From NCBI RefSeq assembly GCF_022179685.1, contig NZ_BPRB01000018.1, positions 1 to 49,770 on the forward strand: a stretch of 49,770 nucleotides of DNA, in the 5' to 3' direction. Numbering within the stretch: position 1 is the first letter of the stretch; every line of letters starts with the position of its first letter. The translations under genes were made by a program, and so were the position numbers. The stretch comes from Methylobacterium trifolii. GTDB lineage: Bacteria > Pseudomonadota > Alphaproteobacteria > Rhizobiales > Beijerinckiaceae. The notes under the pieces were generated by a model. That model saw only the letters and a program-made list of their open reading frames with translations, did not search any database and was not told the origin of the DNA. Below are positions 32,221 to 46,688 of this stretch, piece by piece.

Positions 32221-33814
32221 GAAGGCGCGACGGGCCGCCGTTGCCGAAGGCACGGGCGTAGAGGCTGCCGTAATTGGCCGCTGCCTCGTCCCAGCCGAAG
32301 GTGCGCGACATGGCGCGCCGGCGCATGGCGTTGAGGCGCTTCTTCTGGCCGAAGGCGTCGAGAGCCCGGCGCACGGCGCCCCCGAACCCCTTGGCCGAGG
32401 CGTCCGCGCAGGTGAAGCCGGTCACGCCGTCCTCGACCGTGTCGGCGAGCCCCCCGGTGCGGTGGACGATCGGCAGGGAGCCGAAGCGCTGGGCGTACAT
32501 CTGCGCAAGGCCGCAGGGCTCGAAGCGCGAGGGCATCAGCAGGAAGTCGCTGCCGGCGAACATCCGGCGCGCATCCGTCTCCTCGAACCCGACATGGACG
32601 CCCACCGAATCCGGATGGCGCCGGGCGAGGCCCCGCAGCGCATTCTCGAAGCGGCTCTCGCCCTGGCCGATGGCGACGAGCTGTCCCCCCTCGGCCAGGA
32701 TCGCCTCCGCCGCCTGGAGGCTGAGGTCGATGCCCTTCTGGTGCACGAGGCGCGAGACGATGGCGAAGAGCGGCCCGCGGGAGACGGACAGCCCGAACTG
32801 GCGGCGCACCGCCTCGGCGTTGGCGCGCTTGCCCTTCCAGTCGTCCGCCTCGAAGCGGGTGGCCAGGTGCGGGTCGGTGCGCGGGTCCCAGCTCTCGTCG
32901 ATGCCGTTGAGGATGCCCGCGAGCCGCCCCTGCGCCGCGCGGGTACGCAGCAGCCCGTCGAGGCCGCAGCCCATCTCGGGCGTCAGGATCTCCTGGGCGT
33001 AGGTCTGGCTGACGGTCGTCACCTGCGAGGCGTAGTAGATGCCGGCCTTGAGGAAGGAGAGCTGGCCGTAGAACTCGACCCCGTTCATCTGGAAGGCCGT
33101 GTCCGGCACCCCGAGGCGGGCGAGGTTGTCGCGCGGGAACAGGCCCTGGTAGGCGAGGTTGTGGATCGTCAGCACGCTCGGCACGCGGGCGGCGCGCCAG
33201 GCGAGGTAGGCCGGCGCGAGCGCCGCCTGCCAGTCGTTCAGGTGGAGCAGGTCGGCGCTCCAGGCGGGGTCGGCCCCCTGCGCCAGTTCGGCCGCGGCGA
33301 GGCTGAGGCGGGCGAAGCGCAGGTCGTTGTCGGCGAAATCCCCGTTCGCGTCGCCGTAGGGCGTCCCGTCGCGCTCGTAGAGTTCGGCGCTGAGCAGGAC
33401 GTAGACGCGCAACCCGTCCGCGGTCTCGGCCAGCCCCAGGTCGCAGGGCGGCACGTGGGCGAAGCCTTCGAGGCGGCCCACCACCGTGATGTCGGTGAGC
33501 GCGGCCAGCACCTGGCGGTAGCCGGGGATCAGCACCCGCACGTCGTAGTGGCGCCGAAGCGCGCGGGGCAGCGCACCGGCGACCTCGCCGAGACCGCCGG
33601 TCTTGACGAAGTCCGACATCTCGGGGGTCGCGTAGAGGATGCGCGGCTGGAGGGTGGTCCTGGCCTCGGCCGGGTTCGCCCTGGCCTTCGAGCGGCGCTC
33701 GGCCCCGGCCTCGCGGTGGTCGCACAGGACGGCATCGTCCGGACCGGGCGTCTCGCGGCGGGCAACCGGTCCGAGATGGCCGGCCTCGTCCGTCACGATC
33801 GTCGCCATGCTCAT
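32210..33814 (-). CDS. glgA: Glycogen synthase GlgA (GT5)
   Basis: GlgA extends alpha-1,4-glucan chains from ADP-glucose. The 534-residue protein carries the GT5 donor-binding KTGGLGEVAG (Lys71). The C-terminal domain has SRLVHQKGIDLSLQAAE, MPSRFEPCGLAQMYAQR with the conserved Glu, and HRTGGLADTVEDGVTGF. The canonical protein starts at RILYATPEMSDFVKTGG. Here about 56 residues precede it, an unusual polar extension with no recognised domain. The start chosen is ATG 33814, though ATG 33808 is equally possible. It is a GT5 synthase, not the GT4 maltose-1-phosphate synthase GlgM. It converges on glgB and lies downstream of the alpha-glucosidase gene on the same strand, separated by a repeat-bearing 169-bp gap. 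Confidence 0.95.
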   Translation of the reverse strand: MSMATIVTDEAGHLGPVARRETPGPDDAVLCDHREAGAERRSKARANPAEARTTLQPRILYATPEMSDFVKTGGLGEVAGALPRALRRHYDVRVLIPGYRQVLAALTDITVVGRLEGFAHVPPCDLGLAETADGLRVYVLLSAELYERDGTPYGDANGDFADNDLRFARLSLAAAELAQGADPAWSADLLHLNDWQAALAPAYLAWRAARVPSVLTIHNLAYQGLFPRDNLARLGVPDTAFQMNGVEFYGQLSFLKAGIYYASQVTTVSQTYAQEILTPEMGCGLDGLLRTRAAQGRLAGILNGIDESWDPRTDPHLATRFEADDWKGKRANAEAVRRQFGLSVSRGPLFAIVSRLVHQKGIDLSLQAAEAILAEGGQLVAIGQGESRFENALRGLARRHPDSVGVHVGFEETDARRMFAGSDFLLMPSRFEPCGLAQMYAQRFGSLPIVHRTGGLADTVEDGVTGFTCADASAKGFGGAVRRALDAFGQKKRLNAMRRRAMSRTFGWDEAAANYGSLYARAFGNGGPSRLRMA

Positions 33815-33933
33815 TGATGCCCCCGTGCGCCGCGGTTCGCGTTGCGACGCACAAATTAAGCCATCGCTATCGTTAAGCCCAGGTAATTTACGACGGCGCC
33901 GCAACAGATTTTCGATGCACCGCAACGCGTCAA

Positions 33934-33983
33934 CGTCACGCACGCGAACCGTCACGCACGCAAATCGTCATGCACGCAAATCG

Positions 33984-33997
<14 letters not shown>
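33934..33997. repeat. Four tandem copies of a 16-bp repeat upstream of glgA
   Basis: Units CGTCACGCACGCGAAC (33934), CGTCACGCACGCAAAT (33950), CGTCATGCACGCAAAT (33966) and CGTCACGCACGCAGGA (33982) follow one another without a gap. The last unit contains the stop codon of the glucosidase gene on the minus strand. The array sits 120 bp upstream of the glgA start. It may be a variable-number repeat or a set of regulator sites. Confidence 0.85.
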
Positions 33998-35570
<1,573 letters not shown>

Positions 35571-35903
35571 GCGTCGCTCCCGGGCGAATCGGTGCGACAG
35601 GGTTAGCCTGTGACCGCACGCGAGGCGACCCGTGAAACGGCGTGGTTCGACCTGCCCGGCATTCAGCTTTGCTTCAACCGGAGGTGCCAAAGTACCGGTC
35701 GGGTTGCGGCAGGAGGCTGTTGTGTCCACAATGACACGGATACGAGGCAGATCGATCGCAAGGGCCGCCGCAGGCCTTGACGCCTCGACAAGGCCGGAAT
35801 GCGGCCGCAGGATCGTGGTCCCCGGAAGCGGGACCGATCACCGCCGCCAGACGCGTGTGACGCTCCAGAATCGCAGCTTCGCGCCGGTGGAACGAATGGG
35901 GGA
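35571..35903. other. Divergent intergenic region between the alpha-glucosidase gene and glgP
   Basis: This 333-bp non-coding stretch must hold the promoters of both genes. A TTGACG at 35777-35782 could be a -35 element for glgP, but no -10 is convincing. A short inverted repeat GTGTC-N6-GACAC lies near 35722-35737. No EcfG-type promoter with a full GGAAC box is correctly placed. I see no RNA gene. Confidence 0.5.
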
Positions 35904-40041
<4,138 letters not shown>

Positions 40042-40052
40042 GGGCGCACGCG

Positions 40053-40085
40053 CGCCCCGGCCGCTTCGCGAGGGTGGCCGGGGCG
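40053..40085 (+). terminator. Probable terminator hairpin after the asparaginase gene
   Basis: A perfect 10-bp stem CGCCCCGGCC/GGCCGGGGCG (40053-40062 with 40076-40085) and a 13-base loop begin 11 bp after the stop. It lacks a T-run. Confidence 0.5.
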
Positions 40086-40098
40086 TCCAGGACCGTCT

Positions 40099-40114
40099 CT
40101 GTAAACGTTCACAG
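40099..40114. promoter_or_regulatory. LacI-family-type operator upstream of edd
   Basis: CTGTAAACGTTCACAG is a 16-bp palindrome with a central CG in which seven of eight base pairs match (only positions 5/12 differ). That shape (TGtAAACGTTtACA) is typical of LacI/GalR-family operators. It lies 77 bp upstream of the edd start, in the only gap before the edd-eda pair, so sugar-acid-responsive repression of the Entner-Doudoroff genes is likely. Confidence 0.6.
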
Positions 40115-40190
40115 TTTGCGTTGCGAAGTCTAGAAGGGCTCGAAATCACGGGCGGGCGCGGATGCGCCGGTTTGAGCGGAGGGAACGAGC

Positions 40191-42014
40191 ATGGCCGAGA
40201 TCCATCCCGAGGTCGCCGCCGTCACGGCCCGCGTCGTGGCGCGCTCGCGGGACTCGCGCAGGGCCTATCTCGACCTGATCGAGCGGGAGCGCGAGTCCGG
40301 CGTGCACCGTCCGACTCTGGCCTGCGGCAACCTCGCCCACGGCTTCGCCGCCTCCGGCGAGGACAAGGCCGCGATCCGCTCGGGGCGGACGATGAACATC
40401 GGCATCGTCACCGCCTACAACGACATGCTCTCGGCCCATCAGCCCTATGCGCGCTATCCCGACCAGATCCGGGTTTTTGCCCGCGAGCGGGGCGCAACCG
40501 CGCAGGTGGCCGGTGGTACGCCGGCCATGTGCGACGGGGTCACGCAAGGGCAGCAGGGCATGGAGCTGTCCCTGTTCTCCCGCGACACCATCGCGCTCTC
40601 GGCCGCCGTGGGCCTGAGCCACGGCATGTTCGACGGGGCGGCGCTCCTCGGCATCTGCGACAAGATCGTGCCGGGCCTGCTCATCGGCGCGCTGCGCTTC
40701 GGCCACCTGCCGACGATCCTGATCCCGGCCGGCCCCATGCCCTCGGGGCTCGCCAACAAGGAGAAGCAGCGCATCCGCCAGCTCTATGCCGAGGGCAAGG
40801 TCGGCCGCGAGGAACTGCTCGAATCGGAATCCGCCTCGTATCACGGGGCCGGGACCTGCACCTTCTACGGCACGGCCAACTCCAACCAGATGATGATGGA
40901 CGTGATGGGCCTGCACATGCCCGGCGCCTCCTTCATCAACCCCGGCACCAAGCTGCGGCAGGCCGTGACGCGGGCGGCGATCCACCGGCTGACCGAGATC
41001 GGGGCGTCCGGCAACGACTACCGGCCCCTCGGCCGCTGCATCGACGAGAAGGCCATAATCAACGCCCTCGTCGGGCTGCTCGCGACGGGCGGCTCCACCA
41101 ACCACGCCATCCACCTGCCGGCCATCGCGCGCGCGGCCGGCATCGTCCTCGACTGGGAGGATTTCGACCAGCTCTCGGCCGTCGTCCCCCTCGTCGCCCG
41201 CGTCTACCCGAACGGGGCGGGCGACGTGAACCACTTCCACGCGGCCGGCGGCATGAGCTTCGTCATCGCCGCCCTGATCGATGGCGGGCTGCTGCACGAC
41301 GACATCCTGACCGTCTCGGGCGCCTGCCTGCGCGACCACGCCCGCGACCCGAAGCTCTCGGGCGAGGACCTCGTCTTCGAGGACGCGGTGCCCGAGAGCC
41401 TGGACGACACCATGATCCGCAGGCCGGACCGGCCGTTCCAGCCGGATGGCGGCATGCGGCTGGTGAAGGGCAACCTCGGACGCGCCACCTTCAAGACCAG
41501 CGCCGTCGAGGAGAGCCGCCGCACGATCGAGGCGCCGGCCCGGGTCTTCTCCCACCAGGACGACGTGCTCAAGGCGTTCCAGGCCGGGGAACTCGAGAAG
41601 GACGTGATCGTGGTGGTGCGCTTCCAGGGGCCGCGCGCCAACGGCATGCCGGAATTGCACAAGCTCACCCCCCCGCTCGGCGTCCTCCAGGATCGCGGCC
41701 ACCGGGTCGCCCTGGTGACGGACGGCCGCATGTCGGGGGCTTCCGGCAAGGTGCCGGCGGCGATCCACCTGACCCCGGAGGCGCTCGGCGGCGGCCTGAT
41801 CGGCAAGATCCGCGACGGGGACGTCGTCCGCCTCAGCGCGGCGGAGGGCCTGCTCGAAGTCATGGTGGACGACGCGGAACTCGCGGCCCGCGAGGAGGCC
41901 GTGCCGCCGCTGCCGGCCTCGGGCACGGGGCGCGAACTGTTCGCCTTCATGCGCCACGGGGCCGACGGGGCCGAGAAGGGCGCCTCCGCCATGCTCGCCG
42001 CCGCGGGCCTATGA
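40191..42014 (+). CDS. edd: 6-Phosphogluconate dehydratase (Entner-Doudoroff)
   Basis: Edd dehydrates 6-phosphogluconate to 2-keto-3-deoxy-6-phosphogluconate. The 607-residue protein is a member of the IlvD/Edd [4Fe-4S] dehydratases. It has [31 protein letters not shown] and [11 protein letters not shown] (cluster cysteines), then [22 protein letters not shown]. The C-terminal parts are [14 protein letters not shown] and [17 protein letters not shown]. Length is normal. The start ATG 40191 has a strong GGAGGGAA site. It forms an operon with eda, which follows after about 20 bp, and has a LacI-type palindrome upstream. Confidence 0.97.
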   Translation: MAEIHPEVAAVTARVVARSRDSRRAYLDLIERERESGVHRPTLACGNLAHGFAASGEDKAAIRSGRTMNIGIVTAYNDMLSAHQPYARYPDQIRVFARERGATAQVAGGTPAMCDGVTQGQQGMELSLFSRDTIALSAAVGLSHGMFDGAALLGICDKIVPGLLIGALRFGHLPTILIPAGPMPSGLANKEKQRIRQLYAEGKVGREELLESESASYHGAGTCTFYGTANSNQMMMDVMGLHMPGASFINPGTKLRQAVTRAAIHRLTEIGASGNDYRPLGRCIDEKAIINALVGLLATGGSTNHAIHLPAIARAAGIVLDWEDFDQLSAVVPLVARVYPNGAGDVNHFHAAGGMSFVIAALIDGGLLHDDILTVSGACLRDHARDPKLSGEDLVFEDAVPESLDDTMIRRPDRPFQPDGGMRLVKGNLGRATFKTSAVEESRRTIEAPARVFSHQDDVLKAFQAGELEKDVIVVVRFQGPRANGMPELHKLTPPLGVLQDRGHRVALVTDGRMSGASGKVPAAIHLTPEALGGGLIGKIRDGDVVRLSAAEGLLEVMVDDAELAAREEAVPPLPASGTGRELFAFMRHGADGAEKGASAMLAAAGL

Positions 42015-42037
42015 GCCGAGACAACAGGGATACCGCC

Positions 42038-42655
42038 ATGACCAGCATCGACGCGCTGATGCGCTCCGTCGCCGTGATCCCGGTCCTCGTGATCGAGGAT
42101 GCGGCCCATGCCGAGCCCATCGCCCGCGCCCTCGTGGAGGGCGGGCTCACCGCCCTGGAAGTCACCCTGCGCACGCCGGCGGCCCTCGACGTGATCCGCG
42201 AAATGTCGCGGGTGGAGGGCGCCGTGGTCGGGGCCGGCACGGTGCTGAACCCCCGCGACCTCGACGCGGCGCTGGGCGCCGGCGCGAAGTTCATCGTCAG
42301 CCCCGGCCTCACCGCGCCACTGACCGAGGCCGCGCAGGCCAACGGCGTGCCCTACCTGCCGGGGGTGGCGAACGCCGCCGACATCATGCGCGGCCTCGAC
42401 CATGGGCTGGACCGCTTCAAGTTCTTCCCGGCCGAGGCCGCCGGCGGCCTCAAGGCCATCAAGGCGCTCGCCGCCCCCTTCGGCCAGGTCCGCCTCTGCC
42501 CGACCGGCGGCATCACCGAGGCCACCGCGCCGGACTGGCTGGCGCAGGATTGCGTCCTCTGCGTCGGCGGAAGCTGGGTTGTGAAGCCGGGAACGCCGGA
42601 CGTGGCCGCCATCCGCAAGGCCGCCGAGGCGGCCTCCCTGCTCCGGAAACACTGA
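42038..42655 (+). CDS. eda: KDPG/KHG aldolase (Entner-Doudoroff)
   Basis: Eda splits 2-keto-3-deoxy-6-phosphogluconate into pyruvate and glyceraldehyde-3-phosphate through a Schiff base. The 205-residue protein has [12 protein letters not shown] (catalytic Glu and phosphate-binding Arg region), [15 protein letters not shown] and IVSPGL. The Schiff-base Lys is in [13 protein letters not shown], followed by [19 protein letters not shown] 42038 with AGGGAT upstream gives the standard length. An in-frame ATG at 42011 would overlap the edd stop (ATGA) and add nine residues, so it is an alternative. Cotranscription with edd is clear. Confidence 0.96.
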   Translation: MTSIDALMRSVAVIPVLVIEDAAHAEPIARALVEGGLTALEVTLRTPAALDVIREMSRVEGAVVGAGTVLNPRDLDAALGAGAKFIVSPGLTAPLTEAAQANGVPYLPGVANAADIMRGLDHGLDRFKFFPAEAAGGLKAIKALAAPFGQVRLCPTGGITEATAPDWLAQDCVLCVGGSWVVKPGTPDVAAIRKAAEAASLLRKH

Positions 42656-42663
42656 GCCCGAAC

Positions 42664-42700
42664 GAAAAAGGCCCGCCGCGGCGTGAGCCGGGCGGGCCTT
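42664..42700 (-). terminator. Terminator of the small secreted protein gene, possibly bidirectional
   Basis: AAGGCCCGCC (42668-42677) pairs perfectly with GGCGGGCCTT (42691-42700). On the minus strand a TTTTT run follows, so it ends the gene at 42721-43029. As a stable stem between convergent genes it may also stop eda transcripts. Confidence 0.8.
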
Positions 42701-42720
42701 GAACGAAACTAAGCGCTAGA

Positions 42721-43029
42721 TCAGCAGTCGTTGCCGCCCTTGGCTTCCTGGGTCGCGGTGGGCTTGCCTTCCGACTGGCGCTGCACGTCGCCGGGCGAGG
42801 TCGCCGTCGAGGCGGCGGAGCCCGCGTTGTTCATGGCGCCGACCGTGCCGGGGGACTCGGCCTTGGCGCCTGGGCTGGTGTTGCCCGTGGCCTTCGGATC
42901 GACGGTCGAACTCTTGTTCGTGTTCTTGTCGTTGCCGACGGTTGTGCCGGTCGAGCAGGGCGCGGCGAACGCGGCCGACGACATCAGCAGAACGGCGGCG
43001 GCACCGGCGAGGGTGGTGATCTTGGTCAT
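42721..43029 (-). CDS. Small secreted protein with a general-stress promoter
   Basis: The 102-residue precursor has a clear signal peptide (about 1-22, ending SAAFA|AP). The mature part is low-complexity, rich in Thr/Ser/Gly/Asn/Pro/Ala, with two Cys (one near each end: CSTG and the C-terminal NDC). Segments such as TGNTSPGAKAESPGTVGAMNN resemble small proteins annotated YjbE-like (exopolysaccharide-associated) in Rhizobiales, a weak resemblance. The ribosome site GGAGGAACG is good. A perfect EcfG promoter lies 32 bp upstream and a strong terminator 20 bp downstream, so it is a self-contained stress-induced gene. Function is unknown. Confidence 0.85.
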   Translation of the reverse strand: MTKITTLAGAAAVLLMSSAAFAAPCSTGTTVGNDKNTNKSSTVDPKATGNTSPGAKAESPGTVGAMNNAGSAASTATSPGDVQRQSEGKPTATQEAKGGNDC

Positions 43030-43060
43030 ACGTTCCTCCGGATTTTTGTGTCTCCGAAAG

Positions 43061-43085
43061 AACGGGCCCTGTCCAAATCGGTTCC
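43061..43085 (-). promoter_or_regulatory. EcfG (general stress response) promoter, perfect match
   Basis: On the minus strand GGAAC (complement of 43081-43085), exactly 16 bp, then CGTT (43061-43064) match the EcfG consensus at all nine positions. The predicted transcript start is about 25 bp before the ATG at 43029, and the leader contains the GGAGGAA ribosome site. A TATAAT on the same strand (43138-43143) lacks a matching -35. Confidence 0.8.
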
Positions 43086-43174
43086 TTAATATTTCCGATC
43101 GGCAAGCTTGACCGGAAAATCATCCCGACTGTACGAAATTATACGTTCGCGCGCCGGATCCGACCCCGAACCAC

Positions 43175-45286
43175 TCACCCGGCGGGCATGGCGACCTGCA
43201 GCACCCGGGGCGTGAAGCGTCCGTCGCCGGGCTGCATCTCCACCCGCTGGTCGTGCAGGGCGTTGAGGGTGGAACGGTGGCCGATCGAGACGATGGTGGT
43301 GCCGGGCAGGCGCTCGCGCAGCATCCGGTAGATCGCCGCCTCGCTCGGCTCGTCGAGGGCCGCGGTCGACTCGTCCAGGAACAGCCAGGCGGGCTTGGCG
43401 AGCACGGCGCGGGCCAGCGCGAGGCGCTGCTGCTCGCCCCCCGACAGGCGCCGGTCCCAGGCATCGACCGTGTCGAGCTGGTCGGCGAGCTGCGGAAGCC
43501 GTACGGCGACCAGCGCGTCGCGGATCGCCTCGTCCGAGAACTGGTCCACCGTGTTCGGGTAGACCACGGCCCCGCGCAGCGTGCCCAGGGGAATGTAGGG
43601 CCGCTGCGGCAGCAGCAGCGCCGACTGGCCGGCGGGCACGTCGATGCGGCCCTTGCCGAAGGGCCAGATCCCGGCGATCGCGCGGAACAGGGTGGACTTG
43701 CCCGAGCCGGACGGCCCCGTGACCAGGGTGGCCGTGCCCTTGGCGAAGGCGAGGCGGTCGGCGACGACGATCTCGCGCCCGTCCGGCAGGGCGATCACCA
43801 GGTCGCGGGCCGTCACGTCGGCGCCGGTCTCGTTGCCCTGCGCCAGGCCGTAGCCGACGCTGGTGAGGGCCTCGGCCTTGGTCATCGCCCGCTTGAAGGA
43901 GCCCAGACGGATGGTGTTGGCCTTGTAGGCGGCCAGCGTGATGTAGGCGTTGATGAAGAAGGACAGGGAGGACTGGACGTTGCCGAAGGCGTCCGAGGTC
44001 TGCTGCAGGGCGCCGAGCGTGATCTTCTTGGCGAAGAACGAGGGGGCGGCGATGATGAGCGGGAAGATCGTGCTCGCCTGCCGGTAGCTGAAGGTGAAGG
44101 CGATCAGCTTGATGCGCCGGAAGATGATGCCGACGTAGTTGTCGATGATGGCGTGGAACAGCGTGTGCAGCCGGGACGCCTCCGCCCGCTCGCCGCGCAG
44201 CAGCGCGATCTGCTCCGAGTAGATGCGGTTGCGGGCCAGCGAGAAGCGGAAGTCCGCCTCCACCTGCTCCTGCCGGAAGTCGAGCCCGATCAAGGGCTTG
44301 CCGATGATGTGGGTCAGCCAGGTGCCGACCACCGCGTAGGCGATCACCAGCCAGACCAGGAAGCCGGGGATGACCTGGTCCGTGAAGGGCAGCACGAAGT
44401 CGCGCGAGAGCGCCCACAGGATCACGATGAAGGAGACGAGCTGCGCGGCCTGGGACAGCAGCCGGATCGAGAGGCTCGCGGTCTGCTGGATGAAGGCGTT
44501 GACGTCGGACTGGATGCGCTGGTCCGGGTTGTCGGCCGGCTCGTCCGTGAAGGGGATGCGGTAATGCGTGCCCTTGCCCAGCCAGCGCTCGTAGAGGCTG
44601 TGGGTCAGCCAGGTCCGCCAGCGGATGTGGAGGGAGGAATCCACGAACAGGTCGATCATGCCGATGGCGATGTTGAGGCAGGCCAGCGGGATGAAGATCC
44701 ACAGCACCTGATACCAGAACGCGTCCGCGTTGTACTCCTGGAGGGTGTTGTACATGTCGCGGTAGAAGAAGTTGAACCGCAGGGTCAGGGCCACGTCGGC
44801 GAAGTTCACGAAGATCGAGAGCGCCACGAGCCGCTGGCCGATCTTGCCCTCGGTGTTGCCGAACCAGCGGAACAGGCCGATCTCCTTGGTCGGCGCGTCG
44901 CGGTTGGCGAAGTAGGGGTCGGCGATCAGGGTGATCTCGCGGATCGGCCGCAGGTAGGAGATGCCGAGCACGATGCCGGCGAAGACCACGGCGCCGGTGG
45001 CGGCGAAGGCCGGGGGCAGGAGGGCCGCGACCACCGCGGGCAGGGCGCCCATCGCGGCGAGCGTCTTGGAGCCGGCCAGCAGCAGGTAGCCGACCCCGTA
45101 GACCGAGACGAAGACCTTCAGGTAGGCGGAGATGTTGGCCGACGCCAGCAGGATGCCGGCCATGGCGAAGCCCGCCAGCGAGACGTAGAGGGGCGGGGAG
45201 GGGATGCCCGGCACCGCGATCAGGACGAGGGCGGCGAGCGCCGTCAGCACGGCCTGGACCCCGAGCCCGTTCCTGATTGCCGCCAC
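43175..45286 (-). CDS. SbmA/BacA-like ABC transporter (fused permease and ATPase)
   Basis: This 703-residue half-transporter has about nine hydrophobic segments. The first three or four (1-110) form an extra N-terminal membrane region. An ABC_membrane_2/SbmA-BacA-like domain follows (GNTEGKIGQRLVALSIFVNF, LRFNFFYRDMYNTLQEYNA, NPDQRIQSDVNAFIQQT). The ATPase domain has Walker A GPSGSGKST (near 523), signature LSGGEQQRLALARA and Walker B WLFLDESTAAL. This is the YddA/Rv1819c-type architecture, known or suspected to import peptides, bleomycin or cobalamin. True BacA/SbmA lack the ATPase domain. It is a single gene without a substrate-binding protein; direction and substrate are unknown. Confidence 0.92.
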   Translation of the reverse strand: MAAIRNGLGVQAVLTALAALVLIAVPGIPSPPLYVSLAGFAMAGILLASANISAYLKVFVSVYGVGYLLLAGSKTLAAMGALPAVVAALLPPAFAATGAVVFAGIVLGISYLRPIREITLIADPYFANRDAPTKEIGLFRWFGNTEGKIGQRLVALSIFVNFADVALTLRFNFFYRDMYNTLQEYNADAFWYQVLWIFIPLACLNIAIGMIDLFVDSSLHIRWRTWLTHSLYERWLGKGTHYRIPFTDEPADNPDQRIQSDVNAFIQQTASLSIRLLSQAAQLVSFIVILWALSRDFVLPFTDQVIPGFLVWLVIAYAVVGTWLTHIIGKPLIGLDFRQEQVEADFRFSLARNRIYSEQIALLRGERAEASRLHTLFHAIIDNYVGIIFRRIKLIAFTFSYRQASTIFPLIIAAPSFFAKKITLGALQQTSDAFGNVQSSLSFFINAYITLAAYKANTIRLGSFKRAMTKAEALTSVGYGLAQGNETGADVTARDLVIALPDGREIVVADRLAFAKGTATLVTGPSGSGKSTLFRAIAGIWPFGKGRIDVPAGQSALLLPQRPYIPLGTLRGAVVYPNTVDQFSDEAIRDALVAVRLPQLADQLDTVDAWDRRLSGGEQQRLALARAVLAKPAWLFLDESTAALDEPSEAAIYRMLRERLPGTTIVSIGHRSTLNALHDQRVEMQPGDGRFTPRVLQVAMPAG

Positions 45287-45438
45287 GCGCTTCTCCCGAC
45301 GCCTGAAATCCCGGCGGACCCGCCTACGAGGCCGCCGTGAGCGGCAGTGACGACGGGTCGTGGCGAGATCGTGGCGCGGGGGCGCCCGTGCCCCGTGAAA
45401 CGTCCGTCATGCGGGGCAGGGCGGCCGCGGTGCGGGGA

Positions 45439-45768
45439 TCAGTCCCAGTTCCAGTCGTCGAAACCCGGCTCCCGGCAGCGGTAGCCGATCGGGCATTGCG
45501 GGTTGTCGCGGGTGGGCACGAAGCGCAACTCGGCGATCTCGGACATCTCGCAGAAGCTGCGGTCGCGCACGAAGCGCTCCGGCTGCCCGGCGGCGGCGCC
45601 GAGCACGACCGCGCCCTCGCGCTTCACCAGGTCCATCGTCTCGGCGCAGGTCATGCGCTGCACGGTGGAGCGGCCCTGCGCGGGCGCGCGCGACTGGGGC
45701 GAGGCGGGTCCTGCGGCGAGCAGGCCGGCGAGGGACCCGACGAGGAGAGGGAAGGCGATGGATCTCAT
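45439..45768 (-). CDS. Secreted four-cysteine protein of unknown function
   Basis: The 109-residue precursor from ATG 45768 has a signal peptide (MRSIAFPLLVGSLAGLLAAG..., cleavage near GPASPQS). The mature domain has four Cys (MTCAETM, RSFCEMS, NPQCPIG, YRCREPG) that could make two disulfides. It ends in the acidic-aromatic tail DDWNWD. The frame is open further upstream and an ATG at 45825 is possible, but 45768 places the signal peptide at the very start. I do not recognise the family. It is divergent from the 2OG oxygenase gene across a 253-bp gap, in which I see no RNA gene or firm promoter. Confidence 0.75.
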   Translation of the reverse strand: MRSIAFPLLVGSLAGLLAAGPASPQSRAPAQGRSTVQRMTCAETMDLVKREGAVVLGAAAGQPERFVRDRSFCEMSEIAELRFVPTRDNPQCPIGYRCREPGFDDWNWD

Positions 45769-46021
45769 CGCAGGGGGCCGGACGCCTTCCGTGAGCACGC
45801 AGGAGTTGTCTACCGGGCCAAGCATGGCAGTTTCCGCGCCGGCCGGGAAGGGCCGGACTGTGCCTTCCGTGCCCCATCCGGGACCATTCGCCGTGCCGCC
45901 GCCGCAATCGGGCGATTTAGGGATTCTCACGCCCTCGCGAACGGTTAAGAATTCGTTGTTCTCGGACAGGAATCGGCCGTCCCCGATGCGAAAGCCCGAC
46001 GTGCCTCCAGGGATCCGACCG

Positions 46022-46654
46022 ATGTCCGCCACCTCGATCCTCGATATCGCCGCCGTGCGCGCCGCCCCGGTCACGCGGGAGCCCTACGCCTTCACCCTCG
46101 GCCACGACGTGCTGAAGCCCGAGACGATCGACGCGATCCGCCGCGACTTCCCCGACATCGCCAAGCCCGGCTACCTGACCGTGGACGAGGTCGCCCTGAA
46201 GGGCCGCTTCAAGGAGTTGATCGAGGAGCTGGAGAGCGACGCGTTCTCGAAGATCCTGGGCGACAAGTTCGGGATCGACCTCGTCTCCTGCCCGCGCCTG
46301 ACCACGATCATGAAGCGCAGCCAGCCGAAATACGGCTCGATCCACACGGACGGCCCCTCCAAGGTTCTGACGCTCCTGGTCTACATGAACGACGCCTGGG
46401 ACGCCCCGGCGGCCGGGCGGCTGCGCGTGCTCTACGACGGCAAGAACTATTCGCCCTTCGCCGTCGAGGTGCCGCCGACCATGGGCACGATGTTCGCCTT
46501 CCTGCGCGCCGACAATTCCTGGCACGGCCACGAGCCGTTCGAGGGCGAGCGCCGGGTGGTGCAGGTGGCCTGGCTCAAGGACGCGTCGGAGCTGGAGCGC
46601 AAGAAGAAGCGCAACCGCACGGCCCAGTTCCTGAAGGGGATCTTCGGGCGCTGA
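46022..46654 (+). CDS. 2-Oxoglutarate/Fe(II)-dependent oxygenase, prolyl-hydroxylase-like
   Basis: The 210-residue protein has a double-stranded beta-helix signature. The HxD iron ligands are His108 and Asp110 in YGSIHTDGPSK. A distal His lies in NSWHGHEPFEGERRVVQVAW (His158 or His160), followed by an Arg suited to binding 2-oxoglutarate. ATG 46022 has AGGGA upstream; the frame is open much further upstream, but with no family features. The C-terminus is very basic (ELERKKKRNRTAQFLKGIF). Such proteins hydroxylate proteins or small molecules; the substrate is unknown. No sugar-nucleotide or peptide-biosynthesis genes adjoin to guide a guess. Confidence 0.85.
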   Translation: MSATSILDIAAVRAAPVTREPYAFTLGHDVLKPETIDAIRRDFPDIAKPGYLTVDEVALKGRFKELIEELESDAFSKILGDKFGIDLVSCPRLTTIMKRSQPKYGSIHTDGPSKVLTLLVYMNDAWDAPAAGRLRVLYDGKNYSPFAVEVPPTMGTMFAFLRADNSWHGHEPFEGERRVVQVAWLKDASELERKKKRNRTAQFLKGIFGR

Positions 46655-46688
46655 CGGCGCCGGGCCGGGTCGGGAGGAGCGAGAGGGC

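Noticed and set aside
32210..33814. GlgM (maltose-1-phosphate synthase) instead of GlgA
   Set aside because: KTGGLGEV and the C-terminal EPCGLAQ motif identify a GT5 glycogen synthase; GlgM is GT4.
43138..43143. TATAAT as a sigma-70 promoter for the small secreted protein
   Set aside because: There is no acceptable -35 at 16-18 bp, and a perfect EcfG promoter lies closer to the gene.
43175..45286. BacA/SbmA peptide importer
   Set aside because: True BacA/SbmA lack an ATPase domain; this protein carries a full ABC ATPase, so only the membrane domain is SbmA-like.
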